Assembly: GCA_017521565.1 (NCBI GenBank)
Contig: JAFXCE010000012.1
Location: 1-56,633 of the forward strand
Direction of reading: 5' to 3'
Length of the DNA stretch: 56,633 bases
Source: Clostridia bacterium
GTDB lineage: Bacteria; Bacillota; Clostridia; Christensenellales; Aristaeellaceae
Part shown: positions 1 to 11,141 of the stretch, one piece after another
Position numbering within the stretch: the first letter of the stretch is position 1
Layout of the letters: every line of letters starts with the position of its first letter
Made by a program: the position numbers and the translations under genes
Notes under the pieces: model-generated
What the model saw: only the letters and a program-made list of their open reading frames with translations
What the model was told of the DNA's origin: nothing
Database searches by the model: none

Positions 1-189
1 AACAACCTTCGCCGCGTTGATGATGATGACATGATCACCGCAGTCAACATGCGGGGTGAAGGTGGGCTTGTTCTTGCCGCGCAGAATCGCAGCAACCTGG
101 CTGGCCAGTCGGCCAAGCGTCATGCCGTCGGCGTCAACCACATACCAGTTGCGCTCGACGTTCTGGGCATTTGCCATAAACGTTTTCAC
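1..189 (-). CDS. rplM: 50S ribosomal protein L13, N-terminal part (cut by window edge)
   Basis: The 63 codons present read as the start of ribosomal protein L13, an early-assembling protein of the large subunit: residues 12-26 ([15 protein letters not shown]) and the later [18 protein letters not shown] are the family's conserved N-terminal blocks. The C-terminal half lies outside the window. The start is the GTG at 187-189, because AGGAGG sits 8 bases upstream (195-204); the in-frame ATG four codons later is less well placed. rpsI (S9) would normally follow, but it is beyond the edge. Its own promoter lies at 319-348, just after the MATE gene. Confidence 0.95.
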   Translation of the reverse strand, partial: MKTFMANAQNVERNWYVVDADGMTLGRLASQVAAILRGKNKPTFTPHVDCGDHVIIINAAKVV

Positions 190-311
190 GTGAATTTCCT
201 CCTCGTGGTGAATCAATCTATTCACAACTATCCACTATAAAACGCATCGCGCTGGTCAGACGCTCTGCAAACGCGCGCACGATCTCCCGGGGCTAACAGG
301 CGAACATACGC
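190..311 (-). promoter_or_regulatory. long 5' leader of rplM, candidate L13 autoregulatory leader
   Basis: About 120 transcribed bases separate the inferred transcription start from the rplM GTG. The distal half is GC-rich with self-complementary CGCG-containing stretches (about 243-290). The proximal part holds the AGGAGG site. L13 leader RNAs that bind the protein are known in Firmicutes. That this is one is inferred from length and position; I could not fold it. Confidence 0.3.
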
Positions 312-318
312 ATTGGTT

Positions 319-348
319 ATTTTAACCGCAACTATACGCTTTTGTCAA
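319..348 (-). promoter_or_regulatory. sigma-A promoter of rplM
   Basis: On the minus strand TTGACA (343-348) is followed after 18 bases by TAAAAT (319-324). It starts only about 20 bases past the stop codon of the MATE gene, which has no visible terminator, so read-through from upstream is possible. Confidence 0.7.
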
Positions 349-368
349 GCATTATTTCTTTGTTTTAC

Positions 369-1817
369 TCAGATTTTTTGACTTTTTTCTGCATGTTCCA
401 TTTTCTCGCCGACATGCAGCCAGCGTCCCGTCTTAAAGCGCGTATATACGACAACCGCACGCGTGGTCTGATCAAGCACGATGGTCAGCCATGCGCCCGT
501 CAGGCCCCAGAGACGGATAAACGGTCCTGCCAGCATGACGCGGAAAATCCAGATTCCAGCCATCGACGCCATCAGCGGGAACTTTGTATCCCTCGCCCCG
601 CGAAGGCCTGCGGCGACGGGAATCTGCGTACAGATGCCCGGCATGCCCAGCGCAATCAGGCGAAGCACGCCGCCGGAAAGCGCCGCCACCTCCAGATCCG
701 TCGTATACAGCAGCACAATATGCGATGCACAGGTCACAAACAGCATGGCCATCAGCGCAGCAACGCACAGGCTCATTCTGTGAATCATGCGCACAAAGTC
801 CGTCGCCTTTTGTTTTTCTCCAGCGCCCAGGCTCTGGCCAACCAGTGTTGTGGCCGCTACGCCGAATGCCTGACCCGGCATCCACGTCAGGCCGTTGATG
901 CTCAGGCCGATCTGATGGGCGGCAAAGATCGTCGTGCCCAGCCCGGAAACCTGCCGCGCAAAAATGATAAAGCCCACCTGCATGATCAGCTGCTCAAGCA
1001 TGCTCGTCGTACCGACGTTGAGAATTCTGCGCAGCCACTTAACGCGCAGATGCCAGTCATGATCCAGCCGGAACTGAACCGGCGTATGCGCGCGAAACGC
1101 CGTAAACAGCGCAAGCGAGCAGCCGATATACTGCGATAATGTCGTAGAAATTGCCGCTCCTGCCACGCCCAGCTTTGGCATGCCAAACTTTCCGTAGATC
1201 AGCACGTAGTTACCCACGACGTTGAGCATATTCGCAAGCAGATTGTAGGTCATCGGCAGACGCGTCTGACCCACGCCGCGCATGGACGCCGTAATCGAGA
1301 ATGTCATCGAGAGCGGGAAAATGCCCATGGCGATGATCTGCAGATATTGCTTCGAATACGCAAATGTATCCTCACCAGCGCCCATGAAGCGCACCACAGG
1401 CCCTGCAAGGCTATACAGCAGCACGGCAGCCGCGACGCCAACCATACTCATGAGCATCAGCGCATTGCGCGAAATCTGGCTCGCGCTGCGCCTGTCTCCG
1501 GCGCCGACCGCCCATGCCACGCCTGCAGTCGTGCCGACGTTGAGCGCAATGAGGATCGATCGGACGAGGTTGGTCGGGTTGTTGGTCAATCCAACCGCTG
1601 CAATCGCAACCGCAGAAATCTCGCTCCTTCCCAGCATAATGGTATCAACCATTGTAAACAGCTGAGAAAGCACCAGCTCAAACAGCGCCGGCAGCATAAT
1701 CACCAGCACGCGCCGCGTATCCTCACGGCTGAGTCCCAATCCTTTTGTAAATATCCGCATATTCAGCGCCTCGACATCGCATTCCGTTGTAATATGAACC
1801 GATCCATTCACATCCAT
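369..1817 (-). CDS. MATE family multidrug/toxin efflux protein
   Basis: Integral membrane antiporter of the MATE family, which exports cationic compounds in exchange for Na+ or H+. The product of about 482 residues has twelve hydrophobic segments in two similar halves. The first half has the family signature around FTMVDTIMLGRSEISAVAIA and the GVGQTRLPM loop; FVRMIHR leads into the second half. The start at 1817 has only a distant AAGGG. An in-frame ATG at 1760 (MRIFTKG) has GAGG 8 bases upstream and leaves the usual short tail before helix 1, so it is a fair alternative. The gene follows tdk by 60 bases on the same strand and may be co-transcribed. The substrate cannot be told from sequence. 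Confidence 0.9.
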   Translation of the reverse strand: MDVNGSVHITTECDVEALNMRIFTKGLGLSREDTRRVLVIMLPALFELVLSQLFTMVDTIMLGRSEISAVAIAAVGLTNNPTNLVRSILIALNVGTTAGVAWAVGAGDRRSASQISRNALMLMSMVGVAAAVLLYSLAGPVVRFMGAGEDTFAYSKQYLQIIAMGIFPLSMTFSITASMRGVGQTRLPMTYNLLANMLNVVGNYVLIYGKFGMPKLGVAGAAISTTLSQYIGCSLALFTAFRAHTPVQFRLDHDWHLRVKWLRRILNVGTTSMLEQLIMQVGFIIFARQVSGLGTTIFAAHQIGLSINGLTWMPGQAFGVAATTLVGQSLGAGEKQKATDFVRMIHRMSLCVAALMAMLFVTCASHIVLLYTTDLEVAALSGGVLRLIALGMPGICTQIPVAAGLRGARDTKFPLMASMAGIWIFRVMLAGPFIRLWGLTGAWLTIVLDQTTRAVVVYTRFKTGRWLHVGEKMEHAEKSQKI

Positions 1818-1877
1818 TCATATCCGTGTCCCTTCGTGCCGTGCCAGCGCTGGCAGCAGCGCGCAGGTTTATTTCTC

Positions 1878-2456
1878 TCAATCCGCCATATTCAGGTTCG
1901 CCAGATTTCCCAGCTCGCCGCTCTTCCAATGCCTGCGGCAAAGGCTGATGTACGCCGAGTTTCCGCCAAGCATAATCTGCTCGCCTTCGCGGACGATCTT
2001 GCCATTATGCACGCGCGCATTGAAGGTCGCCTTCCGTCCGCACCAGCAGATCGTCTTGATCTCCTCAATCGTATCCGCCCAGCAGAGCAGTTCCCGGCTG
2101 CCCTCAAACAGCTCGCCGCGGAAGTCCGTCCGCAATCCATAGCAGATCACCGGAATGCTGTAGTCATCCACGATATCCACCAGCATCCGCACCTGACTGC
2201 TGGTGAGGAAATGCGCTTCATCGACAATTACGCAGGAAATGCCGGTCAGATCAATCTGCGGCAGATCCTCCACATAGCGGCATTCCGCCTCCAGACCGCA
2301 GCGCGAACGGACGATCGTCGCCCCATCCCGGTTCTCCAGCTTCGGCTTGAGCATGATCACCTCACAGCCGCGCTCCTTGTAATTATACTGCACCATAACT
2401 GCATTGGCCGTCTTGCTGGAGCCCATTGCACCATACCTGAAATACAGCTTTGCCAT
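1878..2456 (-). CDS. tdk: thymidine kinase (type II)
   Basis: Phosphorylates thymidine to dTMP with ATP in the pyrimidine salvage pathway; cytosolic and usually tetrameric. Residues 8-15 (YGAMGSSK) form the P-loop, VIVDEAHF (about 77-84) is the Walker B/DE-A-F segment with the catalytic Glu, and CWCG plus CRRH provide the structural zinc ligands. The 192-residue length is normal for the family. GGGAG lies 8 bases before the ATG. The promoter (2496-2524) partly overlaps the tail of the preceding gene's terminator. The family assignment is firm. Confidence 0.95.
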   Translation of the reverse strand: MAKLYFRYGAMGSSKTANAVMVQYNYKERGCEVIMLKPKLENRDGATIVRSRCGLEAECRYVEDLPQIDLTGISCVIVDEAHFLTSSQVRMLVDIVDDYSIPVICYGLRTDFRGELFEGSRELLCWADTIEEIKTICWCGRKATFNARVHNGKIVREGEQIMLGGNSAYISLCRRHWKSGELGNLANLNMAD

Positions 2457-2495
2457 TTGTTATTCTCCCTGACTGTGTTATTTATATCCTGATTT

Positions 2496-2524
2496 ATTAT
2501 ATCGGCTCTGTCCTCGAAAAGCAA
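2496..2524 (-). promoter_or_regulatory. sigma-A promoter of tdk
   Basis: Minus strand TTGCTT (2519-2524), 17-base spacer, TATAAT (2496-2501). The -35 box is formed by the T-rich tail of the terminator of the surface-protein gene, so termination and initiation sites are packed together. Confidence 0.65.
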
Positions 2525-2552
2525 GGCCCTCCCGGAAACCCGGGAGGGCCTT
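2518..2552 (-). terminator. Rho-independent terminator of the giant surface-protein gene
   Basis: A perfect 13-bp stem (2523-2535 with 2540-2552, AAGGCCCTCCCGG and its complement) with a 4-base loop, followed on the minus strand by a short T-rich tail. It lies 31 bases after the stop codon at 2584. Confidence 0.85.
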
Positions 2553-2583
2553 TGTCTCACTTTTTACCGGATTAATCGGTTAA

Positions 2584-5500
2584 TCAATCGGTGCAGGTCA
2601 TCGAGCTGAGGTTCGTACAATTGGCGAACGCTCTGACACCGATCACCTCAACGCAGTTCGGCAGAACCACGCTGGTCAGGTTCGTACAATCCTCGAATGC
2701 GCCATCCGGGATCTCCTTAACCGGAGCCTCGATCGTCACAGACTCGATGCTCGTATTGCCCTTGAATGCGTCCGGAGCAATGGCGCTGACATTCTTGCCG
2801 TTGATCGCAGCCGGGATCACCAGATTCTCATCCGGCGTACCGAGCACACCCTCAAGCGTCACAGTGCCATCCTCGTTTTCGGTCACGTCAATCACGTACG
2901 CCGGAACCGTGAACGGAGCGAGCGTCACGGACATGGTGCCGTCGGTATACACCGCGATCACCTTGTACGTCACCTTATCGCCGGTCTTTGCATCCTGATC
3001 GATCACAGAGGTCACGTCCGCGCCAACCTCAGCAATCACCTTGCCGTCGCCGCGTACGACCTTATAGCCGGTCAGCTTCTCGGACTCAATCGCCTTCCAG
3101 CTCACGCTGACGCCGCCAGCGGCAAGCACCGGCTCATACGCCTCCGGCTTCGGGCCGCGGGTCACAGTGACCTTGTACGGCGGGTTGCCATGCAGCTTGA
3201 ACAGCGGCCTTCCGTTCTCGTCCATCTCATTGGAAACCAGAATAGAGGTGATCTCGTAGACATACTCTGCCGTCAGATCCTCAGCAGTATCATCCACGAA
3301 GGTGTTAAGCAGCGGCTGGAACGGATCATACCAGGTATCACCGATAAACTCGTGATCACGGATAATGTCATAATAGTCCGCACCGGAGACGAGATCCCAC
3401 GTCAGGGTTACCTTCTCGTCCTCGTAGGTATAGGTCGCATTAGTAACCGGCTTGAAGGTATCCGGCGTTACCACAACCTGATTGCTGGGGCCGTCGTCGC
3501 CATCCGTACGACCAACGACAAGCATGTAGGTATACGTCTTGCCGATTTCAACATTCTTATCAATGATGCTCGTCTCATTCGCCTCGGCAAATCCAACCGG
3601 CTTGAAGGAACCGCCTGCCTCTGCGCCATCCTTACGGAAGACGGTGTAGCTTTCCACGTCCTTCTTCGGGGACTTGTTCCACGTCAGCTTAACGCCGCCG
3701 TCCTTAAGGCTGTGATAGGCTTCCAGCTTCGCCGGTTCACCGATATCCGCCGTCAGCACGTCACAATCCAGACCGCTGATCTTCGTACCGTCCGCGTACT
3801 CAACAACAGCTTTCACCTTGTAGGTGTACTTGGTGTTGATCTGAACATCCGTATCCGTCCACTCGCACGCCTCAACAGTCGCGACAACTTCGTACTCGCC
3901 GTCGTTCACGTTGCGGGAGATCTCGTACTTCTGCGCGTTCTGAACAACATCCCAGCTCAGATCAACGCTATCCGTAAAGAAGCGGAAGTAATTGATCTTC
4001 ACCGTGCCCAGCTTGCTCAGCTGGATGCTGGTGCTGGTCAGCTCACTGACATTCTCACCGTAAACCGCCTTGATGCTGTAGCTGTACTTGCTGCCCAGCT
4101 TCACATCGCTGTCGATATAGGTCTGCGCATCAGTGCTAAGCGTGATCTGCGCCTTGGTCTGGTTGTTGATGAGGACATAGCCAGTCAAATTCTCAGACTC
4201 CGGCTTTACCCAGGTCAGAACCACGCTACCGTTCTGCGCATCGTACGCCGCAGCGAAGTCTGCCGGAGCAGCTTCATGCTTGATCATATTGGACACGCCG
4301 GCAGCACTCACGAACTGATTGCCGCCAATGGTCGTCTTCGCATAGATCTTGTAGGTATACGCCGCATTCAGATCCGCAGCAAAGTCAAGCTCTTCCAGCT
4401 TGGTCGTCGTCAGGACATAGGCCTCTTCCGCGTCATCCACAACACAGTAGATGTCGTAGTTCTTCGCGTAGTCAACCTTATCCCACTTAATGGTGTGCTT
4501 GATGCCATCGTAGGTCACCTTCACGTTCTGCGGAGCAGGCAGAGCCTTAACCTCAGCCGTCACCGTCTTGTCCGTGTCGGTATAGCCGTTGCTGTAGATC
4601 GCAACAACCTTATACGTATAGGAAGCGCCGGGCTCAACATCGCTGTCGAGATAATTCTTCTCCTTGCAGTTTTCGAGCTTCTCAAACTCGCCTTCCGCGT
4701 TCTGACGGTATACGTCGTAGCTGATCGCATCGCCTTCCCAGGTCAGCAGGATGCCGCCCTTGTCGAAGCCAAACTCAGCAGCCACATTCGCAGCCTCAGC
4801 GCCAAAGACAACCGTGAGCATATCAGACGCCAGACCCGCTTCACCGTTCTCAAAGACCGGCTCAACGTAGTAGCGTACTTCGCCTTCCTTGCGCTCAGCG
4901 GTGAAGGTCGTCTCCGTCAGCACACCATCGTTCATCGGCAGCTCCGCGCCGTCCTGATAGATGTTGTAGCCAGCAGCATACTTCACCTTATTCCAAGTGA
5001 AGGTCACGGATTCATTATCATAGATCGCATTCAGGCCAGTAACCTTGCCGGCTTCAACGCCTTCTACCGTCACCGTAATCGTCTTGGAAATCGTACCATA
5101 CTTGAAGGTCGGAACATCGTCGATCACTTCTACCAACACCGGACGGACCGCGTAGGTATACTTGCCGCCCTTGAGGTTCGTGATCACATGGCTGCTGCCG
5201 CCCAGAATCTTTTCAACGACATCGCCATACATGTTCTCCACCATGACCGGCTGGAGCAGGCCGTTCTCATATGCCTCATACAGCACATAGCCCGTCGCCT
5301 CTTCCAGATGCTTCCAGGTCAGCGTCACCTCGCCAAAGCCGGTAACCGCAGCAGAAAGCGTCGGAGCCTGATCCCATGCAGCCGCCTTCAGCGTGATCTT
5401 CTTCGCAGCGGAAGCCGTGCCGTAAGAACGGGTGCCCGCCTGGCTGACGTGGGACGCCTTGACCGTGAATTCGTAGGTGCCTGCAGCCAGACCTTCCAGT

Positions 5501-8500
5501 ACGGTCGTGTAGTGCATGACGCCGTCGATCTCTTCGACCGTGATCAGACCCACCTCAAGCATCGCGTTAAAGTCCGCGCCCTTGAGGACATTGGTGGTCT
5601 TTCCGCCCTTCTTATAGTAGATCGCAAACTCGTCCGACAGGACAGAGCCGGCCTTCCAGGTAATCGTCACTTCACCGTTGCCGGTCTGAGCCGCGCCGGT
5701 AATGGTCGGCTTGCTCTTCCACAGCGTAGCCACCGTGAGCTTCGCAGCCGCGGAAGTGGTACCGGTCTTCTTGGTCGCAGCGTTGTACGGACGCACAGTA
5801 TACTCATGAGCGCCAATCTTCACGCCTTCGATCACTGCGCTGAACAGGCCGGTCTCGCTGTCATACTCCAGATCTTCCTTCGCATAGGTGGCAACGGTCG
5901 CAGTCTTGCCGCTCACCTTGTCAAGGATCTGGAATCCAAGCGTTACATCCCACTCGCTGCCGGACTTCCAGGTCAGCTGAACACGCTCGTCCTGAGTCTG
6001 AGTCTGAACCGCCTTCACGCTGGTCGGCTTCGCCTTCCAAAGCTCGCTCACCGTGAGCTTCACAACCGCAGAAGCGGTTCCGGTTTTCGTGGTCTCCGGG
6101 TTATACGGACGCACGCTGTACTGGTGAGTACCAGCCTTGACGCCTTCAAGCACCACGCTGTACAGGTCGGTCTCGTAATCGTACTCCAGTCCTTCCTTCG
6201 CATAGGTAGCAACCGTCGTGGTCTTGCTGCCAACCTTGTCAAGAATCTGGAATCCGAGCGTCATATCCTGTGCGCAGCCAGACTTCCAGGTCAGCGTCAC
6301 AGTGCCTTCAACATCCTTCGCCTGCACAGCCTTCACACTCGTCGGCTTCTGCTTCCACCATGTCACCACGGTGATCTTCGCCGCAGAGGAGGTCGTGCCG
6401 GTCTTCTTCGTCTCCGGGTTGTACGGGCGCACGCTGTACTGGTGTGCACCGCCGGCAACGCCGGTAATGGTGGCGGTGTAAGTGTCGCTCTCCTCGTCGT
6501 AAATGATATCTCCATTATCGACGCTGAGCTTCAGCGTGGTGGTCTTGCTGCCGACCTTGTCGAGAATCTGGAAATCACGGGTTACTGCAACCGAGCTTCC
6601 AGCCTTCCAGGTCAGCACAACGCACTCATCCACGTCCTCCGGCTGCACAGCCTTTACGCCGGTCGGCTTCGCCTTCCAAAGCTCGCTCACCGTCAGCTTC
6701 ACAACAGAAGAGACAGAACCGGTCTTCTTCGTTTCCGGATTATACGGACGCACGCTGTATTCGTGAGCGCCAGCCTTTACCGTACCCTCAAACGTATAGC
6801 TGTACAGGCCGGTTTCTTCATCATACTCCGGCGCCTCAATCGTCGTCGTCGTGGTCTTTCCGCTCAGCTTGTCAAGGATCTGGAATCCAAGCGTCACTTC
6901 CTGCGCACAGCCAGACTTCCAGGTCAGCGTCACAGTGCCTTCCATATCCTTCGCCTGAATGACCTTCACGCCGGTGGGCTTCTTCTTCCAATGCTCGCTC
7001 ACCGTCAGCTTCGCAGCTGCAGAGGCGGTGCCGGTCTTGCCCGTCTCCGGGTTATACGGACGAACCGTATACTCATGAGCGCCAGCCTTTACAGATTCGA
7101 TCGTTGCGCTGTAAAGCCCAGTTTCTTCATCATATTCCGGCGCCACGATGGTGGCCACCGTCGTGGTCTTTCCGCTCACCTTGTCAAGGATCTGGAATCC
7201 GAGCGTCAGTTCCTGAGCGCTGCCGGACTTCCAGGTCAGCGTCACAGTGCCTTCAGCGTCCTTGGCCTGCACAGCCTTCACGCTCGTCGGCTTCGTCTTC
7301 CACCAATCCTTTACGGTGACGGTCACCTTGTCGGACAGGCTGCCCTTGGTGATCTTGCCGCTTTCGTCAATCTGAACAGGGCAGATACGATACGCATGAG
7401 AACCAGCCTTCACGCCGTCAAGCTGATACTCCATATCATAGACAAACGTGGAAGGATCCTTCTCATCGCCGAGGATCGCATTATTCTTGCCCTTCGTATC
7501 CACCTCATAGAGGATAAAGGCTTCGGCCTCGATCATCTGGCTCCATGTAAGCTGGACGGCCTCTTCAACGTCTTTCAGCTGAGCAACCTTCAGCGTCGGC
7601 TTGGTCTTCCAGCTGACAGACTTCACCGCCACGCTCTTGGTCGCAGAAGTGGTTCCTGTCTTCTTCGTCTCCGGGTTATACGGACGCACGCTGTACACAT
7701 GGGTACCGGCCTTGGCCGTCGTCACGGTAGCCGTGTAGATCTTGGTCTCCGGATCGTAATCAACCTCATAATCCGTACCGGCCTTCAGCGTAGCGGTCTT
7801 GTTATTGAACTTATCAAGGATCTGGAAATCCTGCGTCAGCTCCTCATTCGTGCCGGACTTCCACGTGATCTCAACCACGCCCAGATTGTCCGCAAAATTC
7901 ACCTGCTTGGCAGCAGAAATGCTCGGCTTCGCCTTCCAGAGTTCGCTTACCGTCAGCTTTGCCGTGGCGGAAGATGTACCGATCGCGCCGCTCTCCTCAT
8001 CCAGCGGACGCACGCTGTATTCATGCGCGCCGCCAGCCACGCCATAAATCATCGCGCCATACAGCTTGGTGGTCTCGTCGTAGCCGAGCCACTCGATCCA
8101 GATACCCTTCTCTTCATCGTCCGTCACAACGGTTGTGGTCTTGCCAACCTTGTCGCGGATCTGGAATCCACGGGTCACCTCAATGGCAGAGCCAGACTTC
8201 CAAGTCAGCTTCACCAGACCCTCTTCGCTCTTCACCTGCGCAGCCTTCAGGGTGGTGGGCTTCGCCTTCCACAGGGTGCTGACCGTCAGGCTCTTGCTTT
8301 CAGAAGCGCTGCCATATGTCCAGTTTTCGCCGTCCTCGCTCTGCGCGGGCTTCACGACAAACTTGCGGGCGCCCGCCGGAACATTCTCAACGATCGCCTG
8401 CGTTGCGCCATCTTCCACGATCATCGCAGGAACGGTAGCGCTGTCAATGAAGATACCAAACGCCTGCTGACCAGCCCAGCCGGCCTTCCATGTCAGCTTC

Positions 8501-10935
8501 ACAGTACCTTCGGCGTCCTTCACCTGCGTCGCAGCAGAAATCGTCGGCTTCTTCTTCCACAGCGCGCTCACTGTCACGCTCTTCACAGCGGAGAAGCTGC
8601 CCTTATCGGTTTCGCCATTGCTGTCCATCTGAATCGGACGGACATAGAACTTGCGCGTGCCAGCAGCAATACCGCTGATGGTCGCAGTCGTCGTATTGGA
8701 AATCGCGACGAGGTTTTCTTCCTTCTGACCGCCCTCGTAAATCTCATAGGATTCCGCCGCGACAGTCGCCTTCCAGGTCAGCTTCACCAGACCCTCGTCA
8801 GTGGTTACCTGAGCTGCGCTGGAAATGGTCGGCGCCTTGCGCCAATCCTGCTTCTTAACGTTCAGGGTGATCTTGTTGGATGCCTCACCATACACCCATT
8901 CGCCGTCAACCTGCTTGCGCGGCTTTACAATGTAGGTATGCTCACCCACGGAAACACCGGTCAGCGCAGCAGTCAGCGTCGTAGAAGTTTTCTTGCTCTT
9001 TTCCTCGCCGTTCACGATTTCGTAAACGTTGTAGGATTCTGCCTGAACCTCGCTGGACCACGTCAGTTCAATCTTACCGTTGGTAGCGGTATGACGCACG
9101 CTGACAAGCACCGGCGCCTTCATGGAATAGTCCTGCTCTTCAGATTCAAGATAGCCCTGTTCCGGCTGTTCAAGAATCGGCGGCTCACCCGGGGTCGCCT
9201 CAACAGGTTCGCCCGGCGTAGTCTCCGGAATCTCCTCCGGCTCGCTCGGCGTGGTTACGACAGGCTCTTCAGCCTCCGGGGCCTTCTCCGGCTCGTCCGG
9301 CGTGGTCACGACAGGCTGCTCAGCCTCCGGAGCCTGCTCCGGCTCATCCGGCGTGGTCACGACAGGCTGCTCATAATCGCACTCCCAGCAAACGCCGTTC
9401 TGATACTCATGCTCAAACGTCTTGATCACGTCGTCCGCGCTCAGAACCGGCTTGAACTCTTCATTGCAGTCCGGGCAGATATACTCGATGTACTCGTCAT
9501 ACACACCAGTATGCGTCAGACCATTTTCATCTGCGGTAAGCTCGCCCACAAGCTCGTAGTAGATTTCTTCGATCTTATTCGGATGCTGACAGACACTCTC
9601 CGCACCACAGGCGCAGACGTCGTTCACATACTCGTGCGCTTCAAGCTCGGTAATCGTGTCGCCCGTAAGCGTCTTGACAACAAGACCACACTTGCTGCAC
9701 TCGGCGTAGGTGTATACGTTCTTGGTCACGATATGCTTGGAAGCGTCGTCCTCGCTAGGCACAACGCCAGCCTGCTCATACAGAAGCGTCGTCTTCTCAA
9801 GGCCTTCGTGCGCGCAGCCTTCCGGCTCGGCAACGTTCTCTTCCTTATCCTCGCCCTCATTCGCAGCGCCTTCATTCTCATCCGGCTGCGCTTCCGGCTC
9901 AGACGCCGTGGTCTCATTCTCGCCGGTCATCTGCTCACCCTCGTCAGACGGAGCGCCCGGCACAGCCTCGTCAGTGGTCACCTCATCGGCGGTCGCTTCT
10001 CCGGCAGGTTCGGTTTCTTCCTCAGTAGTGGGGATATCTTCTTCCAGACCTTCAGTCTGTTCTTCTTCCTTCACGAATTCGACAGCCAGCAGCAGCACGC
10101 CGCCTTCATAGGCAACGCCAGCAGCAGCCTGAGCTGCATATGCTTCACGCTGTTCGTCGGTCAGCGGCTCAGCATTCTTCGCCTGAATGTAGCCCTTGAC
10201 CAGTTCATCACCGCACACAAAGCGAAGGGTCAGAATATCCTGATCCTCGTTCTCCGTGTTCACGCGATCCGAAACATACGCCACAGCATTCTCACCGAAT
10301 TCGCCCATCTTCTCACTCAGGCTTTCATCGGCATAAACGCTCTCGCCCTTGTCAACATACACATAGCCGTTGGCAAAACGCGGCGCTTCCTGCTCAATCT
10401 CCGGATCCGGCACAACTTCCTGCTCAATCTCCGGCTCCTGCTCGGCTTCCGGCTTGACTTCCAGTTCCGGCTCAGCTTCCGGCTCCGGCTCAGTCTCCGG
10501 CTCCGGCTCAGTCTCCGGCTCCGGCACAACTTCCAGCTCAGTCTCCGGTTCCTGCTCAGCTTCCGGCTCCGGCACAACTTCCGGCTCAGTCTCCGGTTCC
10601 TGCTCGGCTTCCGGCTCCGGCTCGACTTCCGGTTCCAGTTCCGGCTCTACTTCGGGTTCCGGCTCGACTTCCGGTTCCGGCTCGACTTCCGGTTCCGGCT
10701 CGACTTCCGGTTCCGGCTCGACTTCCGGTTCCGGCTCAGGCTCGGGCTCCTGTTCCGGCTCCGGCTCTACTTCGGGTTCCGGCTCAGGCTCGGGCTCCTG
10801 TTCCGGCTCCGAGACGACCACGATTTCCATCTCCTCGGTACCGGGCAGCTCCTCCGCCAATGCGATCGTCCACGTCGGCATATTCGACATCAGAATACAC
10901 AGACACAGCATCAATGACAGAACACGCTTAAACAT
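2584..10935 (-). CDS. giant secreted surface protein: Glu-Pro repeats, about 21 FN3-like domains, BspA-type LRR end
   Basis: A 2,783-residue secreted protein; the exact role is unknown, and adhesion or matrix binding is only suggested by its architecture. Residues 1-28 form a signal peptide. Residues about 42-182 are Glu-Pro-Glu-Val/Pro repeats. About 188-290 looks like a small beta (SH3-like) domain. About 374-522 carries CxxC pairs (CSKC, CACG, CPDC, CWEC). A Pro/Thr/Glu linker follows. From about 605 to 2680 I count 21 domains with the fibronectin type III pattern (KPT...LTWK...YSVRPYN), of which eight in the middle are near-identical. The C-terminus is a leucine-rich BspA-like segment ([22 protein letters not shown]). 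There is no LPxTG motif or SLH domain, so anchoring is unexplained. GGAGGG precedes the ATG by 6 bases. The gene has its own promoter and terminator and stands alone. Confidence 0.9.
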   Translation of the reverse strand: MFKRVLSLMLCLCILMSNMPTWTIALAEELPGTEEMEIVVVSEPEQEPEPEPEPEVEPEPEQEPEPEPEPEVEPEPEVEPEPEVEPEPEVEPEPEVEPELEPEVEPEPEAEQEPETEPEVVPEPEAEQEPETELEVVPEPETEPEPETEPEPEAEPELEVKPEAEQEPEIEQEVVPDPEIEQEAPRFANGYVYVDKGESVYADESLSEKMGEFGENAVAYVSDRVNTENEDQDILTLRFVCGDELVKGYIQAKNAEPLTDEQREAYAAQAAAGVAYEGGVLLLAVEFVKEEEQTEGLEEDIPTTEEETEPAGEATADEVTTDEAVPGAPSDEGEQMTGENETTASEPEAQPDENEGAANEGEDKEENVAEPEGCAHEGLEKTTLLYEQAGVVPSEDDASKHIVTKNVYTYAECSKCGLVVKTLTGDTITELEAHEYVNDVCACGAESVCQHPNKIEEIYYELVGELTADENGLTHTGVYDEYIEYICPDCNEEFKPVLSADDVIKTFEHEYQNGVCWECDYEQPVVTTPDEPEQAPEAEQPVVTTPDEPEKAPEAEEPVVTTPSEPEEIPETTPGEPVEATPGEPPILEQPEQGYLESEEQDYSMKAPVLVSVRHTATNGKIELTWSSEVQAESYNVYEIVNGEEKSKKTSTTLTAALTGVSVGEHTYIVKPRKQVDGEWVYGEASNKITLNVKKQDWRKAPTISSAAQVTTDEGLVKLTWKATVAAESYEIYEGGQKEENLVAISNTTTATISGIAAGTRKFYVRPIQMDSNGETDKGSFSAVKSVTVSALWKKKPTISAATQVKDAEGTVKLTWKAGWAGQQAFGIFIDSATVPAMIVEDGATQAIVENVPAGARKFVVKPAQSEDGENWTYGSASESKSLTVSTLWKAKPTTLKAAQVKSEEGLVKLTWKSGSAIEVTRGFQIRDKVGKTTTVVTDDEEKGIWIEWLGYDETTKLYGAMIYGVAGGAHEYSVRPLDEESGAIGTSSATAKLTVSELWKAKPSISAAKQVNFADNLGVVEITWKSGTNEELTQDFQILDKFNNKTATLKAGTDYEVDYDPETKIYTATVTTAKAGTHVYSVRPYNPETKKTGTTSATKSVAVKSVSWKTKPTLKVAQLKDVEEAVQLTWSQMIEAEAFILYEVDTKGKNNAILGDEKDPSTFVYDMEYQLDGVKAGSHAYRICPVQIDESGKITKGSLSDKVTVTVKDWWKTKPTSVKAVQAKDAEGTVTLTWKSGSAQELTLGFQILDKVSGKTTTVATIVAPEYDEETGLYSATIESVKAGAHEYTVRPYNPETGKTGTASAAAKLTVSEHWKKKPTGVKVIQAKDMEGTVTLTWKSGCAQEVTLGFQILDKLSGKTTTTTIEAPEYDEETGLYSYTFEGTVKAGAHEYSVRPYNPETKKTGSVSSVVKLTVSELWKAKPTGVKAVQPEDVDECVVLTWKAGSSVAVTRDFQILDKVGSKTTTLKLSVDNGDIIYDEESDTYTATITGVAGGAHQYSVRPYNPETKKTGTTSSAAKITVVTWWKQKPTSVKAVQAKDVEGTVTLTWKSGCAQDMTLGFQILDKVGSKTTTVATYAKEGLEYDYETDLYSVVLEGVKAGTHQYSVRPYNPETTKTGTASAVVKLTVSELWKAKPTSVKAVQTQTQDERVQLTWKSGSEWDVTLGFQILDKVSGKTATVATYAKEDLEYDSETGLFSAVIEGVKIGAHEYTVRPYNAATKKTGTTSAAAKLTVATLWKSKPTITGAAQTGNGEVTITWKAGSVLSDEFAIYYKKGGKTTNVLKGADFNAMLEVGLITVEEIDGVMHYTTVLEGLAAGTYEFTVKASHVSQAGTRSYGTASAAKKITLKAAAWDQAPTLSAAVTGFGEVTLTWKHLEEATGYVLYEAYENGLLQPVMVENMYGDVVEKILGGSSHVITNLKGGKYTYAVRPVLVEVIDDVPTFKYGTISKTITVTVEGVEAGKVTGLNAIYDNESVTFTWNKVKYAAGYNIYQDGAELPMNDGVLTETTFTAERKEGEVRYYVEPVFENGEAGLASDMLTVVFGAEAANVAAEFGFDKGGILLTWEGDAISYDVYRQNAEGEFEKLENCKEKNYLDSDVEPGASYTYKVVAIYSNGYTDTDKTVTAEVKALPAPQNVKVTYDGIKHTIKWDKVDYAKNYDIYCVVDDAEEAYVLTTTKLEELDFAADLNAAYTYKIYAKTTIGGNQFVSAAGVSNMIKHEAAPADFAAAYDAQNGSVVLTWVKPESENLTGYVLINNQTKAQITLSTDAQTYIDSDVKLGSKYSYSIKAVYGENVSELTSTSIQLSKLGTVKINYFRFFTDSVDLSWDVVQNAQKYEISRNVNDGEYEVVATVEACEWTDTDVQINTKYTYKVKAVVEYADGTKISGLDCDVLTADIGEPAKLEAYHSLKDGGVKLTWNKSPKKDVESYTVFRKDGAEAGGSFKPVGFAEANETSIIDKNVEIGKTYTYMLVVGRTDGDDGPSNQVVVTPDTFKPVTNATYTYEDEKVTLTWDLVSGADYYDIIRDHEFIGDTWYDPFQPLLNTFVDDTAEDLTAEYVYEITSILVSNEMDENGRPLFKLHGNPPYKVTVTRGPKPEAYEPVLAAGGVSVSWKAIESEKLTGYKVVRGDGKVIAEVGADVTSVIDQDAKTGDKVTYKVIAVYTDGTMSVTLAPFTVPAYVIDVTENEDGTVTLEGVLGTPDENLVIPAAINGKNVSAIAPDAFKGNTSIESVTIEAPVKEIPDGAFEDCTNLTSVVLPNCVEVIGVRAFANCTNLSSMTCTD
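5700..8530 (-). repeat. tandem near-identical FN3-coding repeats
   Basis: Coding repeats of roughly 270-330 bp, each starting with a WK(A/K/Q)KPT codon block and ending with [13 protein letters not shown]-like codons followed by a LTVSELW block. The most similar copies lie between about 5750 and 7300. Similarity at DNA level suggests recent duplication or conversion, and makes copy-number change or misassembly possible. Confidence 0.8.
10420..10815 (-). repeat. short tandem repeat coding Glu-Pro-rich stretch
   Basis: Degenerate 6- and 18-bp units of the form TCCGGCTCGACTTCCGGT encode [12 protein letters not shown]. The purest array is at about 10620-10735. The repeat is in-frame within the giant surface protein and follows its signal peptide. 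Such tracts commonly vary in length between strains. Confidence 0.85.
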
Positions 10936-11025
10936 CTGTATCCCTCCACTGCAATACTAGGAAGCATCGTCCCCGCCGGGATTCGCTTCCCGACAAAAAA
11001 CCATACTAACCCTTATATGTCATTT

Positions 11026-11054
11026 ATTATACTCCACTGTTCCGGCAATTTCAA
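11026..11054 (-). promoter_or_regulatory. sigma-A promoter of the giant surface-protein gene
   Basis: Minus strand TTGAAA (11049-11054), 17-base spacer, TATAAT (11026-11031), giving a leader of about 85 bases before the ATG at 10935. Confidence 0.75.
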
Positions 11055-11092
11055 TTGCTATGTTAATTTTTCTGCCTATTTTTTCTAATTGA

Positions 11093-11120
11093 AGAAAGCG
11101 GGCCTCTCATGAAGCCCGCG
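11093..11120 (-). terminator. terminator of the cytidylate-kinase-like gene
   Basis: Minus strand GCGGGC stem (11114-11119 with 11098-11103) and a 10-base loop, followed by TTTCTT. It lies 22 bases after the stop codon. Confidence 0.7.
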
Positions 11121-11141
11121 TCTTTCTGTATTCAGCTATAT

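Noticed and set aside
10420-10815. Regular 18-bp units as a possible CRISPR array
   Set aside because: The units are contiguous, in-frame and encode Glu-Pro repeats; there are no unique spacers and no cas genes.
3190-10917. Plus-strand open frame of 2,575 codons antisense to the giant surface-protein gene
   Set aside because: The coding strand avoids codons whose complements are stops, so the opposite frame stays open. It has no ribosome site, no domain pattern, and its composition (Arg, Leu, His rich) is that of a shadow.
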